Shown here piece by piece: positions 1-5,477 of a stretch of DNA of 24,760 bases (positions are counted from its first letter, which is position 1; every line of letters begins with the position of its first letter). The DNA is from a virus. The DNA is taken from the IMG/VR virus record IMGVR_UViG_3300048445_000077, positions 1 through 24,760 of that record; one strand, 5' to 3'. Under the pieces are notes generated by a model. It did no database searches. It was not told the origin of the DNA and was given only the letters and a program-made list of their open reading frames with translations. The position numbers and the translations under genes are program-made.

Positions 1-150
1 TCAACGCATGACTGGTACTACAGCTACAGTGATGACCACTCAGTGTGGCGTAAAGGTCAGGCTGAACGAAACGTTATCTCCAACGCTATGCGTGATAACG
101 AAGAGTTAAAAGCTGTCTACGCTCAGTATCGTGAAGAGACAGGTATGTAG
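1..150 (+). CDS. C-terminal end of an unidentified early phage protein (partial)
   Basis: Frame 1 is open from the first base to a TAG at 148-150, giving 49 residues of a protein whose start lies outside the window. The fragment is polar and rich in aromatic and charged residues (it contains DWYYSYSDDHSVWRKG near its start and ends YREETGM). It shows no motif I can assign. It lies upstream of the integrase, where T7-like phages keep small early, host-takeover genes, so an early function is a positional inference only. The frame is supported by phage-like codon use and by the next small ORF starting three bases after the stop. Confidence 0.6.
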   Translation, partial: STHDWYYSYSDDHSVWRKGQAERNVISNAMRDNEELKAVYAQYREETGM

Positions 151-152
151 CT

Positions 153-260
153 ATGCAGAATTTGCATATCTGGTATGCTTGGGACTATACGGGGGTTGAC
201 CCAGAGTTATCCCTATGTGAACTTGCGAGTCTACTGAAACACTTATTAGAGGAGAATTAA
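153..260 (+). CDS. Small hypothetical protein, 35 aa
   Basis: ATG at 153 opens a 35-codon frame beginning MQNLHIWYAW and ending HLLEEN, with TAA at 258-260. The start follows the preceding stop by two bases, and its own stop shares one base with the next ATG (TAATG), the stop-start arrangement seen throughout this genome. A weak AGG lies upstream in the end of the previous gene. The product is acidic and has no recognisable domain. It is too short to call by coding statistics alone, so the call rests on its coupled position. Confidence 0.45.
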   Translation: MQNLHIWYAWDYTGVDPELSLCELASLLKHLLEEN

Positions 261-505
261 TGTTCTTAAAACTAGCAGGGCTAGAGATTCACTTTACAAG
301 AGACATTTACACTTGCGTAACTTGTAATAAGGCTGTATGTATGATGAAGTGCGAAGGCACATCAACTGTATGTACAAGATGGGGGACTCTTATTGTCTCT
401 AAAGTTAATCAAAGCCACGCGCCTGATAGAGGAGTTCCGCAAGTTAGACTCCGAGATGCAGGCACAAACGATGCTAGCGTTCCTGTTCATCGCTCAGAGG
501 AGTGA
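260..505 (+). CDS. Small cysteine-rich hypothetical protein, 81 aa
   Basis: ATG at 260 is preceded by a good ribosome binding site (AGAGGAGAA, 250-258) and overlaps the stop of the previous ORF by one base. The first half has a cysteine cluster (CVTC, then further Cys within about 20 residues) that could bind a metal. The C-terminal half, from about residue 45, overlaps the winged-helix gene by 113 bases in another frame, which is unusual for this compact but mostly 1-4 base overlapping genome. Either this is a real long overlap, or only the N-terminal part is a functional coding region, or the two frames are linked by a frameshift. No family is recognised. Confidence 0.4.
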   Translation: MFLKLAGLEIHFTRDIYTCVTCNKAVCMMKCEGTSTVCTRWGTLIVSKVNQSHAPDRGVPQVRLRDAGTNDASVPVHRSEE

Positions 506-737
506 CCAAGGGGCACCAGCAACCGTAAAGGAAGTCGGGGAGTATCTGGGTATAACCTCCGCGTCAGCCTCAAGAAACGTAGCAGTCCTAGGCAAATGGT
601 CTAGGCACAATAAAGCAGGGCATGACCTTGTTGTCAGCTACGAAAACCCAGAACGTAGAATTGAAAAGTTTATCGAGCTTACTCCACAGGGTAAGCGTGT
701 AGCCAAAAGCATAGAGGGGTTCTTCGATGTCAGTTAA
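393..737 (+). CDS. Winged-helix (MarR-like) DNA-binding regulator
   Basis: The frame encodes about 114 residues with a winged-helix layout: an N-terminal helix (residues 4-20), a helical stretch ending FLFIAQRSDQG, a helix-turn-helix (ATVKEVGEYLGITSASASRN, about 42-61) and a wing ending in IELTPQGKRVAKSI, a typical MarR-family wing end. The best start is TTG at 393, with GGGGGA at 381-386 as ribosome binding site; no ATG lies in frame before Met22. The stop (735-737) overlaps the integrase ATG by 11 bases, so the two are translationally linked. That pairing suggests a role in controlling integration, excision or lysogeny, but this is positional inference. Confidence 0.75.
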   Translation: MSLKLIKATRLIEEFRKLDSEMQAQTMLAFLFIAQRSDQGAPATVKEVGEYLGITSASASRNVAVLGKWSRHNKAGHDLVVSYENPERRIEKFIELTPQGKRVAKSIEGFFDVS

Positions 738-1704
738 ACAACGTGGTAATGGATGGCAGGTCTATGTCCGTAGTGGGGACACCCGTTACCGTAAAACTTT
801 CTCCACTAAAGAAGAAGCAACGGTTCAGGAGGCACTTGTCCGTCAGGCTGTTGCATTGGGTAAACCTATCCCTGACAGTTCGTGCAGTTTTGCGGGGGTT
901 ACGCTCAGAGATGCCGCAGATAAGTGTTATGAGATGCACTGGAGAGGTACAAAGTCGGAAGGCAACACCATCCAGTACATTAAGCAGCTCGAAACCTGGT
1001 TCGGTAAGCACCGTGTTGTCAGCGAAATAAATACAAACTTGATTGACGAGTTTATCTTAAGCGAAAAGCAACGGGGGAGTGCTAATGCTACTATCAACAG
1101 GAAGCTTGCTGCACTGTCGAAGATACTACGACACCAGCTAGAACTAGGTAAGATACAGTCTATGCCAGTTATCCATAGACAGAAGGAGGGCAAGAACCGT
1201 ATCAGATGGTTAACAAAAGAAGAAGAATGTGCAATAATTGATACAATGTTGCAGTGGGGTTTGACTGACTTGCTAGACGCTTTTGTGGTCTCAATCGACA
1301 CAGGCATCCGTAAGGGTGAGCTTCTAAAGATACGGTCAACAGACATCAGCTCAGAAGGGCTGTACCTAGGGGATACCAAGAACGGAGACCCTAGACTCGT
1401 CCCACTCACTAAACGAGCACGAGAAGTGTTAGAGCGTAGACAGGGTGTACACAGTACTCGTCTGTTCCCATTCACTTACGATTGGGACAGAAGCATTTGG
1501 GATAGGGTGAGGAATCATCTTGAACTCGATGATGTTGTCTGGCATACGCTTCGACACACTACTTGCAGTAGACTTGTACAAGGTGGACTGCCTCTGACAC
1601 ACGTTAAAGAGTGGATGGGGCACAGAGCAATCCAAACTACCATGCGGTATGCTCACCTAGCACCTAAGCACTTACGCCAAGGTGTAAGTCTGTTGGAAGA
1701 ATAA
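727..1704 (+). CDS. int: Tyrosine recombinase / phage integrase
   Basis: This 325-aa protein is a tyrosine site-specific recombinase that would cut and rejoin attP and attB DNA through a covalent phosphotyrosine. The N-terminal part (about 1-60) is an arm-type DNA-binding region. Residues 60-150 resemble the SAM-like core-binding domain. The catalytic domain follows with all expected residues visible: Arg195 (TGIRKGE), Lys218 in the beta-hairpin (DTKNGD), His273 and Arg276 (HTLRH), His299 (MGHR) and the nucleophile Tyr308 (MRYAH). The start overlaps the regulator gene by 11 bases. The stop lies 26 bases before a complete tRNA-Leu, the usual type of attachment locus for such enzymes. Integrase upstream of the RNA polymerase is also the arrangement known from integrase-bearing marine T7-like phages. 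Confidence 0.95.
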   Translation: MSVKQRGNGWQVYVRSGDTRYRKTFSTKEEATVQEALVRQAVALGKPIPDSSCSFAGVTLRDAADKCYEMHWRGTKSEGNTIQYIKQLETWFGKHRVVSEINTNLIDEFILSEKQRGSANATINRKLAALSKILRHQLELGKIQSMPVIHRQKEGKNRIRWLTKEEECAIIDTMLQWGLTDLLDAFVVSIDTGIRKGELLKIRSTDISSEGLYLGDTKNGDPRLVPLTKRAREVLERRQGVHSTRLFPFTYDWDRSIWDRVRNHLELDDVVWHTLRHTTCSRLVQGGLPLTHVKEWMGHRAIQTTMRYAHLAPKHLRQGVSLLEE

Positions 1705-1730
1705 GTGTGGCCTTAGTAGTGGCCTAAGTC

Positions 1731-1819
1731 GCGGATGTGGTGAAATCGGTAAACACAACAGACTTAAAATTTGTCGCCTTTTCAATGGCTTGCGGGTTCA
1801 AGTCCCGCCATCCGCACCA
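1731..1819 (+). tRNA. tRNA-Leu (anticodon UAA), CCA encoded
   Basis: The sequence folds as a complete class II tRNA. The acceptor stem is GCGGATG (1731-1737) with CATCCGC (1809-1815), followed by discriminator A and encoded CCA (1817-1819). The D stem is GTG/CAC. The anticodon stem is ACAGA/TTTGT with one G-U pair around loop CTTAAAA, giving anticodon TAA. A long variable arm with a GCC/GGC stem is typical of leucine tRNAs, and the T arm is GCGGG-TTCAAGT-CCCGC. Its position just after the integrase suggests either an attachment site that carries a whole tRNA or a phage-encoded tRNA for UUA codons. Confidence 0.93.
1790..1819. other. Candidate attP core (3' end of tRNA-Leu)
   Basis: Tyrosine integrases commonly recombine within the anticodon loop or 3' half of a tRNA, and the matching gene normally sits next to the integrase, as here. 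The T arm and 3' acceptor strand (1790-1819) are the most likely segment shared with a host attB. No second copy of this segment was found in the window, so there is no direct evidence of a junction. Phage genes lie on both sides, which fits an unintegrated genome rather than an attL or attR. Confidence 0.3.
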
Positions 1820-2002
1820 CTTAAAATCTACTGGTAAACAACTACACTGGTGTAGGAATGACGTAAGTGTATGATTTGTATAGGGTTTTCTGTTAAAAAT
1901 TCATGCAAAAATACGACACTTCTTATTGTTACACTCGCGTAGAGACTTTAAACCGAGGCCACCTCTGGTGGTCAACTTGTGGCCTACAGGCAGGACTAAG
2001 AT
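1820..2002 (+). promoter_or_regulatory. Non-coding leader of the RNA polymerase operon with alternative hairpins
   Basis: This 183-bp gap between the tRNA and the polymerase N-terminal gene holds no convincing ORF. Two mutually exclusive hairpins share the arm GGCCAC (1957-1962): it can pair with GTGGTC (1968-1973, one G-U) or with GTGGCC (1979-1984, perfect, 16-nt loop). The second lies about 18 bases before the ATG and could affect ribosome access. I found no clear host sigma-70 promoter, and TTGTATAGGG near 1876 only weakly resembles the phage promoter motif. Confidence 0.35.
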
Positions 2003-2779
2003 ATGCCAACTATAGAAGACCAGATAAATCTGGAACACGAGATGCTCCAAGCAGGCATCGAAAGGTACGACAGTCAGAACATCAAACTGACAGGTCAATC
2101 ACAAGAAAGTAAGACAACTTATGGTAGAGCACTCATTGCGGGTGTAGTCAGCCAGGTTACAGAGGAAGTTAAGAAGCTACAGCTACCTTCACAGTCCTCA
2201 AGACGTTGTGTTGCCCGTGGTAAGATAAAGGAGATGGACGCAGAACAGGTAGCTTACCTAGCCCTAGTGTCAGTCATCGACTCAGTGAGTAAACGCTACA
2301 GTCTACTTAAGGTAGCCCGTGCTGTTGGAGGTCACATCGAAGACCAAGACAGACTAGCCCAGTGGGTAGCTGGAGAGAAGGAGAAAGCTAAACGAGTACT
2401 AGAGAAGGCTAATGAAAAGTCTACCCGCAGACATAAGCGCCTTGGCCTCCTTCACAAGATGGAGCTTGATGGTTACATTGGTAATGAGTGGACAAACGAA
2501 GAGAAGATATTTGTAGGTGTAAAGCTTATTGATGTTATCATTCGTGTCACAGGTCTGGTACGCTTAACCAAGCTAAGGACTGCACGTAACAAAACCACCA
2601 CTTTCGTAGAAGCTACGCCAGAGACGCTAGAGTGGATACGTAAGTTTAATGAGTACAACAGTAGACGTAAGCCTCGCTATGCTCCTTGCATTATCCCACC
2701 TAGGGATTGGGAAGGTGTATGGGGTGGTGGCTACTACTCAGACGTAATCAATCGACTACCACTTGTGAGGGCACACTGA
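2003..2779 (+). CDS. T7-like RNA polymerase, N-terminal subunit (split gene)
   Basis: This 258-aa protein aligns along its whole length with the N-terminal domain of T7 RNA polymerase. Landmarks are LEHE near residue 10 (T7 LALEHES), EQVAYLALVSVIDS (T7 EAVAYITIKTTLAC), KIFVGVKLIDVIIRVTGLV (T7 SIHVGVRCIEMLIESTGMV), TTTFVEATPE at the intercalating hairpin (T7 SETIELAPE), and the end: PCIIPPRDWEGVWGGGYY, then LPLVRAH (T7 PCVVPPKPWTGITGGGYW, then LALVRTH). It stops exactly there, at TGA 2777-2779. The rest of the polymerase begins at 3755 with MKKN, matching T7 SKKA, the very next residues. In T7 this domain binds the upstream AT-rich promoter region and helps melt DNA. The start is about 30 residues inside the T7 start. 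Identification is strong; assembly with the second piece is inferred. Confidence 0.93.
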   Translation: MPTIEDQINLEHEMLQAGIERYDSQNIKLTGQSQESKTTYGRALIAGVVSQVTEEVKKLQLPSQSSRRCVARGKIKEMDAEQVAYLALVSVIDSVSKRYSLLKVARAVGGHIEDQDRLAQWVAGEKEKAKRVLEKANEKSTRRHKRLGLLHKMELDGYIGNEWTNEEKIFVGVKLIDVIIRVTGLVRLTKLRTARNKTTTFVEATPETLEWIRKFNEYNSRRKPRYAPCIIPPRDWEGVWGGGYYSDVINRLPLVRAH

Positions 2780-2949
2780 TGAGTAACTGGATAGCAACTA
2801 ATGAACTACGGTGGTACGTGAGTACCGAAAGAGAACCATACAGTGATTATGTACTTCAGCAGAAGTGGAAGCACAACGAGGCTAGCTATTACGGAGGTAG
2901 GATTGTGTCTGAAGAATGGCGTGATGTACCTGTAGTGGAGGAAGAGTGA
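2779..2949 (+). CDS. Small hypothetical protein, 56 aa, inside the split polymerase locus
   Basis: ATG at 2779 shares its A with the stop of the polymerase N-terminal gene (TGATG), so translation is probably coupled. An earlier in-frame ATG at 2707 would overlap the conserved polymerase end and is unlikely to be used. The product begins MSNWIATNELRWYV and ends in an acidic tail; it is rich in Trp, Tyr and Glu and has no membrane segment. No family is recognised. It is the first of five small genes separating the two polymerase pieces. Confidence 0.7.
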   Translation: MSNWIATNELRWYVSTEREPYSDYVLQQKWKHNEASYYGGRIVSEEWRDVPVVEEE

Positions 2950-3242
2950 TGACCTTTGAAGAATGGTTCGATAAAGATGATGCTAATTATGTAGAGGATT
3001 TAGCTAGAGCCGCATACGAAGCTGGCATACAAGAAGGCATTCATGACCTCGTAAAGGCGCACCAGATTAGACCCAGAGGTAAGTCAATGCTTGTCTATCT
3101 GCCTGAAGGTTACGTCCTTGTACCTGTAGAACCTACAGAGAAGATGGAAGAGGCAGGGTTAGAGGTTCACCCTTGGGATTATACTGAAGATATGCAGAAA
3201 ATATACAAAGCCATGATACAAGCCGCACAGGAGGAAGAGTGA
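2949..3242 (+). CDS. Small MTFEEW-type phage protein, 97 aa
   Basis: The start ATG at 2949 overlaps the previous stop by one base. The N-terminus (MTFEEWFDKDD, then LARAAYEAGIQEG at about 19-31) resembles the short MTFEEWW-type proteins common in phage genomes, and the gene at 3600 is its likely paralogue. The C-terminal part contains the segment GYVLVPVEPTEKMEEAG and then a helical acidic end, similar to short phage proteins that carry a VLVPxxPTxEM motif. The function is unknown. Confidence 0.75.
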   Translation: MTFEEWFDKDDANYVEDLARAAYEAGIQEGIHDLVKAHQIRPRGKSMLVYLPEGYVLVPVEPTEKMEEAGLEVHPWDYTEDMQKIYKAMIQAAQEEE

Positions 3243-3382
3243 TGCAACAGTATCTAATAACAGTATGGGAAGATGGCGGTAAGTACAGCTACGTCATGGG
3301 CACTAACAACATAGATTCCGTTAAGAAAGACCTTAACAAGCGGTACAATCGTTACACTGTAGTAGCAAGGGGTACACTATGA
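3242..3382 (+). CDS. Small hypothetical protein, 46 aa
   Basis: ATG at 3242 overlaps the preceding stop by one base, and the ORF ends at TGA 3380-3382, overlapping the next ATG by four bases (ATGA). The product begins MQQYLITVWEDGG and has a beta-alpha character with a basic stretch (KKDLNKRYNRY) before a short C-terminal strand. No family is recognised. The call rests on the stop-start overlaps at both ends and an unbroken frame. Confidence 0.65.
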   Translation: MQQYLITVWEDGGKYSYVMGTNNIDSVKKDLNKRYNRYTVVARGTL

Positions 3383-3603
3383 GCAACCTAACACTAAAGC
3401 AACTGTTAGACAGCACAGAAGCAGGTGATGAGATTACACGCCATACGCTTCAGTGGCATTACCAATACCTGATGGAAGATACTAAGCGACTCTCTGACAA
3501 GGAGAACATTAAGCCGTACGAAGCTCAGGATATTGATAACAACATTATGTACATGGAAGCTATTAAGACAACGCTTAAGTTCTTTGGAGGTAGTGTTAAA
3601 TGA
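3379..3603 (+). CDS. Small hypothetical protein, 74 aa
   Basis: ATGA overlaps join it to both neighbours (start at 3379, stop 3601-3603). The product is soluble, helical and charged (MSNLTLKQLLDSTEAGDEI at the N-terminus, FFGGSVK at the end). It has no motif that allows assignment. It lies in the middle of the insertion that separates the RNA polymerase pieces. Confidence 0.75.
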   Translation: MSNLTLKQLLDSTEAGDEITRHTLQWHYQYLMEDTKRLSDKENIKPYEAQDIDNNIMYMEAIKTTLKFFGGSVK

Positions 3604-3758
3604 CATTTGAAGAATGGTGGGAAGATAGTGTGTATCCATTTATTTATGAAGACTGCGCTAAAGAAGCATGGGAAGGGGGCTTTGATGAAGGGTACAAGTT
3701 CGCTAACAAAGAGAACGAAGAGTACGACAAGACACTGACAGGGGACAGCGCAGTATGA
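3600..3758 (+). CDS. Small MTFEEWW-type phage protein, 52 aa
   Basis: The frame begins MTFEEWWEDSVYPF and contains YEDCAKEAWEGGFDEGYKFA, clearly related to the start of the 2949 gene (MTFEEWF, then YVEDLARAAYEAGIQEG). The shared order is the MTFEEW cap, a short acidic link and an amphipathic Ala/Gly-rich helix. It starts in an ATGA overlap with the previous gene and ends in an ATGA overlap with the C-terminal polymerase gene at 3755, so it is the gene directly coupled to the catalytic polymerase piece. Its function is unknown. Confidence 0.7.
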   Translation: MTFEEWWEDSVYPFIYEDCAKEAWEGGFDEGYKFANKENEEYDKTLTGDSAV

Positions 3759-5416
3759 AGAAGAACAGCAGAGCTTACCTCAAAGAACTTGAGAAGCGTG
3801 ACCTAAGCCAAGAGCTTAAGTGTGTTAATGCTCTTCAGCGTACACCTTGGCGTATCAACAAGAATGTTGTTAACGTTATCCGTACAGTGTGGGACAGTGG
3901 ACAGGAGTGGGCAGGACTTCCTCCCCGTGATGACCTAGCTCTTCCTCACTACCCGTTTGACGTTGAGCCTTCTGACTTGAACGTTGCACAGAAGCAGGAC
4001 TTTGCTGAATGGCGCAAGCGTCGAAACAGCATTCACTCATTCAACAACAAGTCACGCTCTAAGCGTATCCAGATTGAACGCACCATACAGCTTGCTGAAG
4101 ACTACCAGCAGTTCGATGAGTTCTACTTCGTATGGCAGCTAGACTTCCGTGGGCGTAAGTACCCTGTTGAATCCTTCATGTCCCCTCAAGTAGCTGACTG
4201 GGGTAAGGCATGTATTGAGTTCAGCCGTGGTGCTACTATCAACAACGACCAAGAAGCAGAGTGGCTTGCAATCCACGGAGCTAACAACTTCGGTGAAGAT
4301 AAGATTAGTCTTAAAGACCGTGAGCTGTGGGCGTATATGCAAGAAGAGAACGTTGTACGTACCGTAGAGAACCCTTACGACTTCCTGTGGTGGACTGAGG
4401 CAGACAAACCCTTCCAGTTCTTAGCGTGGTGCTTTGAGTGGTACGGTTACCTACGTGAAGGGCATGGCTTCATTACCCACCTACCTGTAGCCGCTGATGG
4501 TTCGTGTAATGGTTTACAGATTTTATCAAGCATCCTGCGGGATACAGAAGGCGGTAAGGCAGTTAACCTAATTGACTGTGACCTACCTGCTGACATCTAT
4601 CGTGACGTAGCTCAGGCAACCGAAGCCAAGGTACGCCTGGATGCCTCAAACGGTAACGAGATGGCTAAGAAGTGCCTTGAGTTTGGTATCGACCGTAAGC
4701 TTACCAAGCGTAGCGTTATGATTGTCCCTTACTCTGGCACTCAACACGCTTGTCGTCAGTACGTAGAGGAAGCTATTGAAGAAAAGGTAGCCAAGGGCGC
4801 TCACAATCCCTTTGGTGATGACTTCTTCAGCGCCAGCCTGTACCTAACTGGACATATCTGGTCTTCCATTGACGATGTAATCGGGTCAGCCCGTAAGGTC
4901 ATGGACTACGTTAAAGATGTAGGCTCCCTATACTCAGCTCGTAACATGCCTATGGAATGGATTACCCCGACTAACCTTCTGGTACGTCAGGTGTACAATG
5001 ACCATAGAACTAAAGTCATTCAGACTTTGATTGATGGCTCTATTGTCAAACTCAACTATCAACAGGGCATTGAGGACAAGATTAGTAAGAGTAAAACACG
5101 AAGCGGTGCTTCACCTAACTTCGTACACTCTTTAGACGCTTCCGCACTAACCATGACTGTAAACCGTTGTGTAGATGAAGGTATTGTAGATTTTGCAATG
5201 GTTCACGACAGCTACGGCACACACAGTCCTAATATGTGGAAGATGTCACACCTACTTAGAGAAGCGTTTGTAGATATGTTTCAAGAAAATGATGTATTGG
5301 AGCAACTATATACGTATACTAAGGAAAGGTTGAAGACAGACGATGTACCACTGCCTCCTAGTAAAGGAGACCTTGACATCCGTAACGTGTTGAAATCTAA
5401 ATATTTCTTCGCATAA
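3755..5416 (+). CDS. T7-like RNA polymerase, C-terminal catalytic subunit (split gene)
   Basis: This 553-aa protein corresponds to T7 RNA polymerase from about residue 300 to the end. It contains the palm, fingers and thumb but not the N-terminal domain, which is encoded separately at 2003-2779. Visible catalytic residues are Asp248 (AADGSCNG; T7 Asp537), Lys318 and Tyr326 (TKRSVMIVPYS; T7 Lys631 and Tyr639) and Asp485 (VHDSYG; T7 Asp812). The C-terminus YFFA matches the T7 FAFA foot. In the specificity-loop region (about 417-446) the positions matching T7 Arg746 and Asn748 appear as Lys and Ile, consistent with a non-T7 promoter. The first residues MKKN continue directly from the RAH end of the other piece. 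The start is in an ATGA overlap. This piece alone could not recognise promoters the T7 way, so I infer it works with the N-terminal piece. Confidence 0.95.
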   Translation: MKKNSRAYLKELEKRDLSQELKCVNALQRTPWRINKNVVNVIRTVWDSGQEWAGLPPRDDLALPHYPFDVEPSDLNVAQKQDFAEWRKRRNSIHSFNNKSRSKRIQIERTIQLAEDYQQFDEFYFVWQLDFRGRKYPVESFMSPQVADWGKACIEFSRGATINNDQEAEWLAIHGANNFGEDKISLKDRELWAYMQEENVVRTVENPYDFLWWTEADKPFQFLAWCFEWYGYLREGHGFITHLPVAADGSCNGLQILSSILRDTEGGKAVNLIDCDLPADIYRDVAQATEAKVRLDASNGNEMAKKCLEFGIDRKLTKRSVMIVPYSGTQHACRQYVEEAIEEKVAKGAHNPFGDDFFSASLYLTGHIWSSIDDVIGSARKVMDYVKDVGSLYSARNMPMEWITPTNLLVRQVYNDHRTKVIQTLIDGSIVKLNYQQGIEDKISKSKTRSGASPNFVHSLDASALTMTVNRCVDEGIVDFAMVHDSYGTHSPNMWKMSHLLREAFVDMFQENDVLEQLYTYTKERLKTDDVPLPPSKGDLDIRNVLKSKYFFA

Positions 5417-5421
5417 CTGGC

Positions 5422-5439
5422 TTAAACCCACTGCTATAG
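5422..5439 (+). promoter_or_regulatory. Putative phage RNA polymerase promoter, copy 1
   Basis: The 18-mer TTAAACCCACTGCTATAG lies in the short gap after the polymerase gene and before the SSB gene. It recurs exactly at 15965-15982, in the other main intergenic gap. Its end, ACTGCTATAG, resembles the T7 promoter TCACTATAG around the start site, with the final G as predicted +1. The transcript would begin with a small hairpin, CCCA-ATA-TGGG (5440-5450). This would drive the replication genes. Confidence 0.8.
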
Positions 5440-5477
5440 CCCAATATGGGTAAACTTAATACACTCAAGGAGATATT

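Larger units (their letters stand above)
1707..1985. repeat. Four copies of GTGGCCT flanking the tRNA (candidate Int/Xis sites)
   Basis: The heptamer GTGGCCT occurs at 1707-1713 and 1719-1725 (direct, 12 bp apart), at 1956-1962 (inverted, as AGGCCAC) and at 1979-1985. That is two copies on each side of the tRNA within 280 bp. The only other copies I found in the window lie in coding DNA near 5883 and 7063 and in the capsid terminator near 20751. Clustering around a putative attP is the pattern of integrase arm-type or excisionase sites, but this assignment is inferred. Confidence 0.35.

Noticed and set aside
927-1475. 182-aa antisense ORF within the integrase gene
   Set aside because: It is on the opposite strand of a clear integrase with catalytic residues, has no ribosome binding site of note, and has a Ser/Leu-rich composition typical of an antisense shadow.
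1731-1819. Prophage junction (attL or attR) at the tRNA
   Set aside because: Typical T7-like genes lie on both sides in the order of a linear phage genome, and no second tRNA fragment is present, so the window looks like unintegrated phage DNA.
1866-1890. Third phage promoter (TTGTATAGGG) ahead of the polymerase
   Set aside because: Only the TATAG core agrees with the 18-bp motif; the upstream half does not match.
1903-2112. 69-aa ORF overlapping the polymerase N-terminal start
   Set aside because: It overlaps the conserved polymerase gene by over 100 bases, covers the hairpin leader and has a low-complexity, motif-free product with no good ribosome binding site.
2003-5416. Intron or intein as explanation for the split polymerase
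   Set aside because: No intein splice motifs or homing endonuclease occur at the junction; both pieces have their own start and stop, and the intervening ORFs have a consistent chain of coupled starts. A group I intron cannot be wholly excluded without folding but is not suggested by the sequence.
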